Assembly (NCBI RefSeq): GCF_029168945.1 | Contig: NC_083602.1 | Span: forward strand, 32,041,323 to 32,105,322 | Length of the DNA stretch: 64,000 bases | Reading direction: 5' to 3' | Origin: Cannabis sativa | Lineage: Eukaryota; Streptophyta; Magnoliopsida; Rosales; Cannabaceae | The notes under the pieces: model-generated | Told to the model about the DNA's origin: nothing | The model's input: the letters and a program-made list of their open reading frames with translations, nothing else | The model's database searches: none | Position numbers and translations under genes: made by a program | Part shown: positions 46,283 through 58,680 of the stretch, piece by piece | Layout: the number at the start of each line of letters is the position of its first letter | Position numbering within the stretch: the first letter of the stretch is position 1

Positions 46283-47813
46283 CTTTTAAATGCCAAGTAC
46301 TACAAGGGTTGAACAAGTGTTGGACAAGGGTTGAACAAGCTCATAAGGCCGTCATAAAGTTCTTGCAAGAGTCAAAAGAGAACAAAAAACTGGCCACTAC
46401 CATGGGATCGAAGCCATCTGCTGGCAAAGGTCCCAAGGCACCATTGTGTGCCAACTAGGGTCCCTGACCCATGCAAGAACCAGCCAGGGTTCTAGGTTAA
46501 ACCCTAGAATCGGCCAGCCTCCCTAGAATGGCACCATGTGTCGGCAAGGTCAGAATGACCCATGCAAGAACTGGCCAGGGTTCTAAGTTAAACCCTAGAA
46601 CTGGCCTTCCTCCCTAGAATGACACCATGTGTCAGCCAGGTCATAAACAAGACCTATAGGACGATTAAGGTGTCCTATGGATTGAAAAATATATTTTTTT
46701 GTTCAAAGACTCAAACGTGTTCTTCATGACTCAAGGAGTCAAGAATCAAAACAAAGTTCAAAATCAAATATCTTTTTATCAAGAAATCATACATTATGTA
46801 TCTTAAAGCTATCATGCGGATCATAATGCAAAACAGATTACAATCTAACGTGAGAGTCAAAAATGTAAAAAGCTTGAACACAATAATGGCAAATTCAAGA
46901 AAATAAGTAGAGAATGGGATTTGAAAGCTCATCCACTAATGAAGTCCATTGAGGATGCCTATTGGAAGCTTGGATCGTCAAAATAGAGAGAAAATCCCAA
47001 GATTTGGAGTTTTTGGGGCGTCGGGCTTCTAAGGAAAATGGAGAGCTTCCTTTTTATTTTTTCTCAAGAGACTTTGAAGAAGATAGAGAGAGAATAGTAG
47101 CGTGAAAGTGAAGTATTTCCAAATGAGCCTTATATAGGTTCTGGCATGCCCCTTTCTTCAAACATGTAGTAGGCAGTTACACATCCCACCAAATAGCCTT
47201 GTAGAAGAGCAATAGTTCCCTAGTGGCAACATGAACAACAAAAAAGAGTTCCTATAATTGAAGTTGTCATATGAAGAGCCCAAGTATCTGACCCACCATA
47301 AGCTGCCCAGTTAAGACTTCAACAGTCAGAATTGAAGTTGGAAAGTCCCTATCTGTACAAACGTCCGCATAGGGACTTGGGGACAAATTTTATCCCAATT
47401 TTTGTCCACATAACGTGGCATGTCCACATAGGCAAGATTGATGCTATGTGGAGTACCACCTGTTAGTAGGAGGACCAAGTCATCATGCACAACTTACTAG
47501 TTGACGGAAAGTCCATATGTTCAAGCAGGATAAAGATACAACAAAATGGCCAACTAGGAGGGTCTAGCTGGACCACCCCTGGCCCGCCATAAAGTAGCAT
47601 GTATCGGCAGCAAAGGGTAGGTGGACCAACTTCCATATTGGCAGACACAATTGATGTTTCTGCAGCTTTCACCCTAGACAAACAATGGCTCACTCTCAGC
47701 TGCGAATCTACTTTAACAACCCACAAAAGTAGGAGTTCAACTTCAGATATTTACCTATTCTTTAGGAACAATTAATTAGTTATTTTCTATATATTTAATA
47801 TACGAAAAAGAGG
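46283..47813 (+). other. Gypsy-derived noncoding sequence, D2
   Basis: Collinear with 19931-21169 up to 47528, with the ~92-bp tandem repeat at 46467-46648. 47529-47813 is present only here. No convincing gene. Confidence 0.6.
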
Positions 47814-48347
47814 TAGTATCTCCTCATTTTAAGGGATATTAACCTACTTTGAACTAGATCTTTTCTCATTTATATAAAGAGCATTAGGCTAAACTAAAAA
47901 CTTAAGTTCTACTTCCTAAGCTTTTGAGTGCTAAAGCTTTCATCTCAAAACCCTAGCTCTCCCTCTCTCACATGCCCCTTGCTATATGTGATACACTAAG
48001 TCTATTTCTCATCTCACTCATTCGAGATCTGTCTAACATAGTCTCGCTGTGATACACTAAGTCTTTTTCTCATCTCACTCATTCGAGATCTGTCTAACAT
48101 AGTCTCGCTATTATACTATTCATAGAGAGCCACTCTAAAAATTACAAGTAAAAGCCTATAATCTGAGTGGTATTATCTCTCAAATCAATACAACTAAAAG
48201 GGGAGTAGGTTACTACCCGTTAACCAAGGAGGGCGAACCTCTATAAAATTGTTGTATCTATTTATTTACTTGCTTTAATTGTTTACACGTAGTGATTTTG
48301 ATCATAAATAAGGCTCCGCTGCCAGTTGACCAAATATGAGGTCAACA
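47814..48347 (+). repeat. Gypsy LTR end: promoter, leader and 61-bp tandem repeat
   Basis: TATA-like tttatataaagagc (about 47870) is followed by a leader with two copies, period 61, of gatacactaagtctatttct (47990 and 48051). It ends ...GAGGTCAACA at 48347, a normal CA terminus. It abuts a LINE ORF1 fragment, so this end was inserted into LINE DNA. Confidence 0.65.
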
Positions 48348-48914
48348 CATACCATTTTCCAAAACATGGTCTCTAGTTGTCTCATCATTAAACTTCACCA
48401 TAGTGAGCCCCTTTGCCATCCTAACAATCTGAGCAATCCCTAAATGTCTCCAAATTAGCTTAATAAAGCCCTCAAACACTGCTATCGGTGAATTAGCTCC
48501 TAGAACCATACAAATGATCGTTGAATTCTAGTTTGGAGCCTAAGCCTTAACCTCTTCACAATCTACTTGAGCAATTTTTTGACTATCCTTCACAATCGGT
48601 TTTGAAAAACTCAACTTACGTTCAAAATAAGAGATCTTACCCTAAGTGATTTTCTTCCATTGATATTGAGCAGAAGCTTGAAATCCTTCTTGTTCCATCT
48701 CCTCTACCCAGCTCAGAGATTTAATTGCTTCTTCTCGATATTCCTCACCCTCATTTGTCAAATTGTGTGCGACAATATCCCCTGCCTGAAGAGTTTCAGC
48801 TATCAAATTGAGTCCTTCTGGTTTTTTCTCAACACAATCAGTAATCTTCTCCTGTTTGATCTCATGATTAGCTCGAGTAACTGGCTTCCTGATCACTCTT
48901 TTATTCTTCACCAT
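48348..48914 (-). pseudogene. LINE ORF1 (DUF4283-like) N-terminal fragment
   Basis: Minus strand. It starts at ATG 48914 (MVKNKRVIRKPVTRANHEIK) with a basic then acidic N-terminus (90 codons), then a stop. Continuing towards 48348, it shows the ORF1 RNA-binding pattern seen in plant LINE gag: CMVLGANSPIAVFEGFI, then LIWRHLGIAQIVRMAKGLTM, then VLENGM. It is truncated at 48348 by the gypsy LTR. Confidence 0.65.
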
Positions 48915-49684
48915 GGAAGAGAGAAAAATGAGAGCAAGAGCTAATTTATCTATTTAAAATATTTTTGAATGTGCTTCATGTTCAATCATCATTAAATATT
49001 TAATTTTTTTTTTATTTTATTTCAATTTATGTGTTTTTGTTTTCCCTAATCTATAGAAGCTTCTATATGACTTCGTTTTTATAAATTCTTTTTTAGCTTT
49101 AAGAATTCAAAAAAAAAAAATCATTTTAAGGGATTTAGATAAAAATAAAAATTATTTTTTAAGTTAAAAGTCTTATTGGGAGAAGTTAGGATTTTTCAGC
49201 TTATTGCAAAAGGACTTTTGAGAAGTTATTTTTAAAATTAGAATTATTTACATAATTTCTAATTTATTTATATTTTTTTATTAATAATATCTAAACATTT
49301 TGAAAACAACTTTTTATTAAAAAAAAAATAAAAGACAATTATATAGTAGTTATCCAAATATAAAAAATAAATTAAACTTTTATTTATCTTATATTTTTAA
49401 CTATAAGAAAAAGTAGAAACTTACCAAAATAAAACTATCTTTTATATATATAAAAACAAAAGTATTAGCAAAATTAAATTTCTACCAAAAAAAAAAGTCA
49501 AACTATCCATTTTTTTTAACAAAACTACTCTAACTTAATACAAATATATTAATAAAAATTTCAAAATATTAATTAGTTCATTGAAATGAAATTATTTATT
49601 TATATTTGAATTTTGATTTTTTTTTTATAAAATAACACTAAAGTGAGATTTATGTAATTACCAAAACACTACCATGAGTTATAG
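48915..49684. other. AT-rich intergenic DNA
   Basis: No gene or clear repeat structure. The first ~30 bp upstream of the LINE ORF1 may be its 5' UTR. Confidence 0.5.
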
Positions 49685-50249
49685 TTAGGGATGTTCACGG
49701 TGCGGGTAGTGCGGATTGTAATTTTTTTTCAAACCATACTGGATATGCGGTTTTAGTAATTTCTCAAATTGCAACTGTACTGTGAGATCCTAAAACCGCA
49801 AAAATCAAACCTCAAAAATACAGTGTGGTTTATACTATCACCATTATCAAACATTATAATAAAAACTCAAAAATCAATCTATTAAAGTTTTAACAATACA
49901 AAAAAATTATTAAAGTTTTAACATCATAACATATATATTAATAATCAAGTCATTATATTGATTCGTCTCTAAAAAATAGTGTAATATAAACATATATTAC
50001 ATCTATTTATTCTTATATGAAAAAAAAAATCATATTATAAAAATTGGTAATTTTGTAATATATAGTACAATGTGTTTTGAACCGCAATTATTAAATTAAA
50101 AATCGTAAACCGCACTGCGCGGTTTGTCAAAAAATACAAACTACAACTGCACTGTAAAGAATTTTAAACTGTATTTTTTATGCAGTGTGGGGTGGTGCGG
50201 GCGGTTTGTGCGGTGTGGGCGGTTTGATGAACACCCCTAATTATAGCTT
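49685..50249. mobile_element. hAT-type MITE (GGnTGTTCA ends)
   Basis: Left end ttagggatgttcacggtgcgg, right end ggtttgatgaacacccctaa, with flanking TTATAG on both sides as part of a likely 8-bp duplication (6 of 8 matching). Subterminal regions are rich in gcggt/accgc motifs (gtgcggattg; ccgcactgcgcgg), typical of hAT elements. No coding sequence. Confidence 0.75.
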
Positions 50250-50530
50250 GGATTTTAAATTTTGTTAACCTAGGGGATGTTTTGTAATACTTTTGTTTTT
50301 CAAATTTTTAATCACAAAAATGAAAGTAAAATTTGTAATTTTAAAATTTTATTTTTAAAGAGTAAAAATGTGTTTTATAACCACTTTTGTTGTTTAATTT
50401 TAAAAAAAGTTAACAAAAGTGTGTTCTATAACTTTTATTTTCATTTTTAATTTTTTAATTTTATTTAAGTCAAGTCTAGGATTGGGTATGGGGTCGGAGT
50501 CATGGTCCGTGTAATGCAGAAGCAGGGCCG

Positions 50531-50740
50531 TGGAAGAGACCAACCTGATAGAACCATTCTCCAAGCTTTCTCATCTTGAGATTCGATGAAGGCCCTCATT
50601 CTAACTTTCCAATAAGGATAGTTAGAGTCATTAAGCAACGGTGGTCTAGAAATAGAACTTCCTTCTGCAAAAAATGATATTTTAACACAAAAACGTTATA
50701 GGACCACACTAAGAGTTTAGTGTCCCGCTCTGATACCAAT
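50531..50740 (-). pseudogene. Second primer-binding site and gag start beyond SIRE-2 3' LTR
   Basis: TGGTATCAGAGC at 50727-50738, then gag sequence matching 58484-58680. The gag ATG is ATA here (aaaatatcattttttgc). It ends abruptly at 50531 against MITE sequence. Confidence 0.9.
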
Positions 50741-52157
50741 TGAAAAACCGTATTTTTGCAAATGTCAGTTGTATATAAGAAAATATAAAAACTGTAAGCG
50801 TTTGCAGCAGCAGAAAGTAATTTACGCTACAAAGAAACGAACAGTGCGAATATAAAATATTTTGCAGAAAAATAAATAACTTGACACAAGAGATTTATAC
50901 GTGGTATCCGTGTTCTCACGAACACTCCTAGTCCACGGGGCCACGCCCAGAGAATGAAATCAATTAATAAAGTATCAAAATTACAAAGACAATTGACTTA
51001 AACAAGTTTAGACTCCCTCTAAAGTATTGCCGCAATCCTTTGTAATCCACTTTATGAATCTGACTTCTTGAAACACCTTCAAGCCCGAACTCCCTTCGTC
51101 TTTGAAGTGTGAGTGCTTACTTCCTCCCGAAGTAAGGCTTCAGCAAGTCTTCTCCCGAAGACCAAGTGCTTACTTCCTCCCGAAGTAAGGCTTTATCAAG
51201 TCTTCTCCCGAAGACCAATCTCTTGTTCAGTCAAGTAGTTCTTCACAACCTCTAGGACAGAGTAAGAACATAAATAGACAACTAGAACCTAGTTGAACAA
51301 CTAGGCTCTCACAAAACAAAGAAACACTCTTCTCTCTAAAAGATAAATTTAAAAAATGAATAATGGAAGAGCTAATTCGAATGGTTGCTCTCTAGGCTCT
51401 ATTTATAGAACATAGAAACCAAAGAGGCAACCACAAGTTCGAATCTACAGCTGTACAAAAACTTTCCTAAGAAAACACGATCTGCTACATCAGAATCGGA
51501 TGCTGACGCAGCAGATCTGACCAGAAACGGGAAACTTACTAAAATCGGGTCCGATCTTCTATCAATGCTTGATTCCTGCCAAAAACAGATTAGATATTCT
51601 GATTGTATCAAGATACAATCGAAATCAATAAGGAAAAGGCAATAATCAAAGTTTCCCTAAAAAAGACAACTTTCCAAAAGAGAATTCCTTCTCTTTTGAG
51701 AAGATTTCAACAAAGGAAAGTTCAGCTGAAAGTGTAACTTTACAAACAAGGAAAAGAGCAACTACAATCCGAATTTATAAGGCAAGAAATCAAATATGAA
51801 TGCACAACAATCTTACCATAAAAGGAAAAAATTATTTTGTCAACTAACTTGCCAAAAAAAGACTTTACAATCTCCCCCTTTGGCACTTTCGATGAACAAA
51901 ATAATTTTTAACATAAAGTACCTGCAAGGCAAAGTTAGCAAGAGCAAAAGAAACTAGTCCCCCTCAGTAACACAATCGAATATAACAAAGAAACCAAAAA
52001 CAAGCTAACTTTAAAAGATATGTTCACAAGTACTAACCAACCACAACTCCCCCTGAAAAATGGTCTAGAGTTGAAAAAAAACAAATTGAATGCTCAATAA
52101 AATGCACATTAATTAAAAAATATTTTGACAACTAAATTGCCAAAAAAGGACCTAACA
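50741..52157 (-). repeat. SIRE-2 3' (shared) LTR, long form
   Basis: Minus-strand start TGTTAGGTCC at 52157, end GGTTTTTCA at 50741. It includes an internal purine tract (51871-51883) directly before TGTAAAGTC at 51869, so a short form would be 50741-51869. A 53-bp tandem repeat is at about 51112-51217. Confidence 0.92.
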
Positions 52158-53801
52158 ATTATCTCCCCCTTTGACACTTTAGATAATCAAAATATTATTA
52201 ATTAACAAACACCTACAAAACAAAGTTAGCGAAACAAACATAAAAACTCCCCCTGAGAAGCACAACATTAAACCAAAATAAAAAGCTAACTTTGACCAAA
52301 GACGAACACAAACACGAACACAAACCTCAACTCCCCCTAGACAATTGAGTATACAATTACTCCCCCTTTTTGTTTATCTATAAGGGCTAAAGACAAAAAG
52401 AAAGGAAAATATAGAAATATGTCCAACAACAACAAAAAGAAAGAAAACTTATGCCCCATAAAGCGTGATCAATGAGGACAGCTGCTTGGACATCTCTTGC
52501 TGAACCTCCTCCATGGCAGCAAGACGATTGAAGCAGCAAGAGGAGCATTTGAGGGGGCTTGTTCGGATTCCACCAACTTTTTGGGATGCCCTAGGTTCTT
52601 TGTTCTCACCATTTTGATCTGAAAGAGACAATGAACAACAAACAAGCAAGAGAGACAAAGAAATAGAATCGGGTAGGTGGTGAGAGTAAATGACAAAAAT
52701 TGGATTAAATAAACATGGGAGAGTTGAGCAAAAAGGAAACCAATTTCAAAATATTTGAGAAACCACCAGCCCACGACTACAAAAGGAAACCGCCCACTCC
52801 TTGCAACTTCTTTCCCTTTTTTTTTTTTAAAAAATAAAAGGAAACTAGAATTACCAACAATATTTCCAAAAATAAGTCAATCTTTCAAGATTAAAGACAC
52901 ATTACCATATAAAAGATCAATCTTTAAATGGAAACATATCAAAAATAAATCAAGGAAGAATAAATGTTGATACTTACCATTTAAGCACAAAATTTTCTTA
53001 GCCCATGAAAGAAGTCACACGCCTCCCTCTTTTTTTTTTTATTTTAAACCAAAACCGAAAATAAAATACAATGTCTACAATAAATATATGAGATTCTAAA
53101 CAAGCAATGTAATCAAATATCATTGAAAATTGACAAAATAAAATACATGTTATGCTTTTAAGGAAAATAACTAATTAGTATCTCAAGAACAAATCATACT
53201 TAATTGATGTTGAGGAAAAAGAAATGCATGTTACTAAAAATTGTGAATCAGGATTATCAATTTAATTTAATAGAGGAGACTTACAAATTTGAACACACTT
53301 GCCAGACATAAGTGTGTGCAGTGAAAATAGGATCATTGTCCTTGGCAAGATTTTTCATTTTCGCCTTTTTTCAATTTGATCCCGCAACTGGATGCTATCA
53401 CACCATACTGAAGGTAGCCCTTTTCTATGGTAGTGCATCCTCATCATAGTTGCTAATTACAATGTTCCAGCTTACTCAAAAGATGGCTTTCCCACCTCAG
53501 TATGGGTAGCTCTATTCCAGCAAGGGGCCTGACAAGACTGAAACAAAAATTGTTCAACTCTGTAAGAACTTTATTTAATCCTAGACACAAATAAAGAGTA
53601 ACATGAATCTTTTAACACAACATCACAAAGTATGATAAGAATGAGATCCTAACTAGTTATAATCCAAAAGCATAAACATGATTTGTCAAAATACAATGAA
53701 AGAAGATTAAACGCTAGAAAAGAATCACATAACAATATTGTACAAAAATATGAACAAGAGAGATTTAAACAATGCAAACTCCCAAAGACTTTCTGAGGGA
53801 G
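52158..53801 (-). other. SIRE-2 post-pol region with small ORF
   Basis: Counterpart of 35478-37107. On the minus strand a pyrimidine tract ending ctctttcag is followed by ATG at 52607 (MVRTKNLGHPKKLVESEQAP), about 47 codons. An overlapping frame encodes MEEVQQEMSKQLSSL and ends LITLYGA. The 'gctacc...gtgtgaaagc' repeats and several gggggagt tracts are conserved. Confidence 0.6.
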
Positions 53802-54330
53802 TCAAAGCGACTTGCATCTAGGGCCTTTGTGAAAATATCGACTTAATTGTTTTTCAGTATCAACATATTCTAATTGCAATGATTTATTTTCAACAAGTTC
53901 CCTGATAAAGTGATGCCTTATATCAATGTGCTTTGTTCTAGAATGTTGAACATGATTTTTGGAAATATTTATGGCACTAGTGTTATCACAAAAAATAGTC
54001 AAAAGACCCAATTTAAATCCATAATCAATCAACATTTGTTTCAACCATAAAAGTTGAGTACAACAACTGCCAGCAGCTATGTACTCAGCTTCGGCAGTGG
54101 ACAAGGAGATGGAATTTTGTTTCTTGCTATGCCAAGATACTAGATTATTCCCAAGAAAGAAACACCCTCCACTTGTGCTCTTTCGATCATCATCATTGCC
54201 TGCCCAATCTGCATCACTAAAATAAGCAAGATTAGAATTAGTATCTTTCGAGTACCAAATTCCATAATCAGGAGTGCTATTAACATATCTAATAATCCTT
54301 TTTACAGCTTATACATGAGATTCCATAGGA
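53802..54330 (-). pseudogene. SIRE-2 RNase H
   Basis: LSTAEAEYIAAGSCCTQLLW, FCDNTSAINISKNHVQHSRT and KHIDIRHHFIRELV, with the N-terminal DDRKST-like portion upstream in a shifted frame. The C-terminal end is frameshifted near 53840 (QLSRYF instead of the QLADIF seen in SIRE-1). Confidence 0.88.
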
Positions 54331-54449
54331 TTACTTTGATATCTAGCACACACTCCCACACTGTAACAAATATCAGGACGACTAGCAGTTAAATACAAAA
54401 GACTTCCAATCATGCTACGATAAAGTGTAGTGTCTACCTTTACTCCATT

Positions 54450-55454
54450 CTAATCTTTTGTCAATTTCAATGTGGTGCTCATTGGAGTACTTACCTGCTT
54501 AGCCGATTCAAGGCCAAATTTCTTGACAACGTTCTTAGCATACTTACTTTGAGATACAAATGTACCTCCTTCCATTTGTCTCACTTGAAGACCCAAAAAG
54601 AAAGTAAGCTCACCAACCATGCTCATTTCAAATTCACTTTTCATTTGATCAACAAATACCTGCACTTCATGGTTAGATGTAGAACCAAAAACTATATCAT
54701 CAACATAAATTTGAGCAATGATAAAATCAGATTTTATATGCTTGATGAAAAGAGTTTTATCCACACTACCTCTTTGATAGTCATGAGAAAGTAAAAATTG
54801 AGTCAACCTTTAATACCAAGCTCGAGGAGCTTGTTTTAGACCATACAAAGCTTTTTCAAGTTTGTACACATGGTCTGGAAATTGAGGATCTTCAAATCCT
54901 TTTGGTTGCTCAACATAAACTTCCTCATTCAAAATACCATTTAGGAAGGCAGATTTCACATCCATTTGAAACAATTTAATATTAAAAATACAAGCAATAC
55001 ACAAAAGTAAACGAATTGATTCTAATCTTGCAACAGGAGCAAGAGTTTCATCAAAATCAATACCTTCTACCTGTGTGTATCCTTGTGCCACCAAACGAGC
55101 CTTGTTTCTCACAATTGTACCGAACTCATCACTTTTATTTTTAAATAACCACTTTGTTCCAATTACATTTATACCTTTTGGTCTTCGGACCAAAATCCAT
55201 ACCTTGTTGCGAACAAATTAGTTGAGTTCCTCTTGCATTGCATTGAGCCATTCCTCAAAGGTCATGGCTTCCTTCACATTTTTCGGTTCATATTGAGAAA
55301 CAAAACAAAGAAAGCTGATTAATTTAACATACCTTCTGCGAGTTACCATGCTTTCTTCAGGATTTCCAAGAATGAGATCTTTTGGATGATTCAATTTGAC
55401 TCTGGTGCTTGGTTCTTTCTGAATAGAATCAGTGATGATGTTTGGATGAGTCAA
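54450..55454 (-). pseudogene. SIRE-2 reverse transcriptase
   Basis: In order: AMTFEEWLNAMQEELN, WLFKNKSDEFGTIVRNKARL, VAQGYTQVEGIDFDETLAPV, MDVKSAFLNGILNEEVYVEQ, YGLKQAPRAWY, a stop (TAA at 54808-54810), then YVDDIVFGSTSNHEVQVF and FFLGLQVRQMEGG. A second break lies at about 55205. Where SIRE-1 has stops in VAQGYT-VEG and NAM-EEL, this copy keeps Gln codons. Confidence 0.92.
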
Positions 55455-56864
55455 GATAGACGATTCGGTTCTCCGATCTCGGTTGCGACGGCGGATTCGT
55501 CATTTGCGGCATCAGAAATGGGTTCTGCTGCATCAGGATCTGCTTTTGCTGCTTCTGGAGGAGCATCCATGAGACTATCTATCTTGGTTTCTGTGGAAAA
55601 CTCTGAAAAATCTTTAAAATCATCAACAACCACATTAGCTGATTCCAAAACTGTTTGAGTTCTCTTGTTATAAACACGATAAGCTCTACTGTTTAAGGAA
55701 TATCCAATAAACACACCAACATCACTTTTAGCATCAAATTTACCAATATGTACACGATCTCTATAAACATAACACACACAACCAAAAACATGAAAATGAC
55801 TTACATTGGGGCGCTTACCTTTCCAGATTTCATAAGATGTTTTTGAGGTACCTGGACGGATAAACACTCTGTTTATTATATAGCAAGCTGTGTTAATAGC
55901 TTCAGCCCATAAGCGCTTTGTCAACTTCTTGCTATTTAACATCACTCTTGCCATTTCCTGTAATGTTCGATTCTTCCTCTCAACAACTCCATTTTGTTGA
56001 GGAGTTTTGGGAGCTAAAAATTCATGAGTTATACCTGTAGACTTTCAAAAATCATCATACACAAAATTTTCAAACTCCTTACCATGATCACTTCGAATTC
56101 AAACAATTTTCCCAATATTACAACCTTTCTCAACTCTTAATCTCAAACAAAGAGTTTTAAAAGCATCAAAAGTGTCAGACTTTTCTCTTAAGAAATCTAC
56201 CCAAGTAAAACGAGAGAAATCATCAACACAAACAAAGATATATCGTTTACCATTCAAACTTTCAACTTGGATTGAACCCATAAGATCCATGTGAAGCAAT
56301 TCCAATACTTTTGAGGTATTGATATCAGACACAGGTTTGTGAGTGATTTTTAATTGCTTCCCAAGTTGACACGGTTCACACTTACCAACACTTTCATTAC
56401 CAAGCTTGGGAAGTCCTCGAACAATACCTGCATTTGACAATTTTTTTCAGGTTTTTATAATTAAAATGCCCAAGCTTGGCATGCCACAAATCTGTGGTAT
56501 TGTTGATAGCTGAATGACAAGTAAACACATGGGTTAGAGTATAACAGTTATCATTGGATCGAAATCCTTGCAAGATACATTCATTATCATCATTAAGAAC
56601 ATAACAATGATCACTATCAAATGAAACAGTATACCCTTGGTCGCAAATTTGACTAATGCTAAGTAAATTAGCGTTTAGTCCTTCAACTAACATCACATTT
56701 TTCAGTCTAGGTAACCCTTCAAAATTTAGAGTTCCCATACCAACAACTTTTCCAGCTAAGCCATTACCAAACGTGACCTCACCACATTGCATTGGTTTAG
56801 TATTCATTAAAAAATCCTTGTCACCTGTCATATGTCTAGAACAACCACTGTCAAAATACAACAT
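55451..56864 (-). pseudogene. SIRE-2 protease and integrase, frameshifted
   Basis: Protease FDSGCSRHMTG (near 56850), pre-integrase LWHAKLGHFNYKNL and CEPCQLGKQLKITHKP, integrase HMDLMGSIQVESLNGKRYIF, a stop in place of Arg at about 56098, the RSDHGKEFEN region, and MARVMLNSKKLTKRLWAEAI with GVFIGYSLNSRAYRVYNKRT to 55451. Several frame changes. Confidence 0.9.
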
Positions 56865-56879
56865 TTGAGAAGCAGCACT

Positions 56880-58620
56880 TTTATCAGAAAAACCAACTAG
56901 ACATTTTTCTTTTTCAATCTATTTTTGTTTCAAAGCACTATGTTTCTTTTGAAAAAATTTCAAATTACCAAAATAATTTGTTTTAAACAAATTTTTCAAC
57001 ATGAAACATTTAGGTTTGATATGTTCTTTTCTACCACAAAAATGACAAGTAGGAACAAATCTTTTTACCTGAGATCTTACTCTTTTCGAAAATCCTGGAG
57101 ATTTTGCGACATCAGAAACAGCTCTTGCTACAACAACGTGCTTGCGACGAGACTTTGTAGCCTCAGAATGATTCGTTGGAACACTAGATTTTACAAACTT
57201 CGTGACTCCAGAATTTTCCATTCCATTTGATCCAATGCCTGCGAAACCTCTTTTTCAAAAATAGAAGATCCAGGGTTAAGCATTTGAATATTTTTCTTAA
57301 AATTTTCAAGTTCCTTCTTTAAGAGAGTGATTTTTTCATCTTTATCACAAACATTTGTCTCATACTCTTTTATTTTCAGTTCACACATTTCAATTTGATG
57401 AGACAATTTTTTATTCAATTTATTCAACTCTCTATTTTCAGAAGCAACCTGAATCCATTTTTCATACATGACTTTGTATGATTCAGCAAGAGACTCTTCA
57501 CAGATTTCAGACTCATCTGAATCTGATTCCTCTTATTTGGTGGTATTATTCAAACATACCAATCTAGCTTTTACCTGTGAATCACACAACACATTAGTCA
57601 TAACAGAAGTTAGGACAACATTTTCAGAATTATCTTCATCACTTTCGGTTTCATCATCACTCCAAGTGACATTGAAACTTTTCTTATTCTTTTTCAAAGT
57701 GTTTGCACACTCAGATTGAATATGCCCAAAACCTTCACATTCCACCTTTGAATTCCCTTTTTGTTAGAGACAGATGGTTTAATAAAAGTATTACCTTTTG
57801 AAACTTTCGAAATATTCTTTTTTATTTCCCATCTTTTTCATATATTTCTGAAAATTCTTTGTTAATAAAGCAATCTCATCATCACATTCACTATCAGAAT
57901 TTTCATTATCAGCAACTTTTAAAGCAATACTTTTACCTTTATCAGCAATGGATTTGGGTTTGTTCTTTTGTTTAATATGTTGATTTAATTCAAAAGTACG
58001 TAAGGAACCCATCAATTCTTCCACCTTCATTGTGCTAAAATCTTTAGCTTCCTCCATTGCCAAAAGTTTAGTATCGAACCTTTCTGGAAGAACTCTAACA
58101 ATTTTTCTCAGAAGAACAGAATCATCAAGCTTTTCACCAAGAGCAAAATATTCATTAGCAATATCAGATAATTTTTTTATAGAATTCAGTTAAGGTTTCA
58201 TTATCAGACATTCTAAGCTCATCAAATTTAGTTTGAAGCATGATAAATCTAGATCGCTTCACATCAGAAGTTCCCTCAAACTGAGTTTGAAGGATCTCCC
58301 AAGCTTCCTTAGCAGAAACACAAAGATGATATAAGTTTAATGTAACATTCACCTACACCGTTAAAAATAGCATGCAAGGCTTTGCTATTGTAGGCAGAAA
58401 TTTTATCATCTTCAATAGACCAATCCAGTTCAGATTTTATAGAAGTGTTACCTGAAGAATCTGTCTCAACTGGAAGAGACCAACCTGATAGAACCATTCT
58501 CCAAGCTTTCTCATCTTGAGATTTGATGAAGGCCCTCATTCTAACTTTCCAATAAGGATAGTTAGAGTCATTAAGCAACGGTGGTCTAGAAATAGAACTT
58601 CCTTCTACAAAAAATGACAT
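56880..58620 (-). pseudogene. SIRE-2 gag, frameshifted
   Basis: ATG 58620 (MSFFVEGSSISRPPLLNDSN), YPYWKVRMRAFIKSQDEKAW, LCVSAKEAWEILQTQFEGTS, MAMEEAKDFSTMKVEELMGS, then the knuckle-containing ECEGFGHIQSECANT and the second knuckle CHFCGRKEHIKPKC. About five frame changes, several at sites different from those in SIRE-1. Confidence 0.9.
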
Positions 58621-58680
58621 TTTAACACAAAAACGTTATAGGACCACACTAAGAGTTTAGTGTCCCGCTCTGATACCAAT

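Larger units (their letters stand above)
40889..47948. repeat. D2: second copy of tandem-duplicated gypsy-derived unit
   Basis: Collinear with 16421-21169 plus 40750-40888. It carries one extra insertion (solo LTR-T, 42123-43949) and about 290 bp (47529-47813) that D1 has lost next to the copia stack. Without the extra LTR it is about 5.2 kb, equal to the D1 unit. It continues rightwards into the rest of the gypsy LTR (to 48347). Confidence 0.87.

Noticed and set aside
47463..47726. 87-codon minus-strand ORF
   Set aside because: Lies in gypsy-derived noncoding DNA, with no motif and no conserved counterpart, because D1 lacks most of it.
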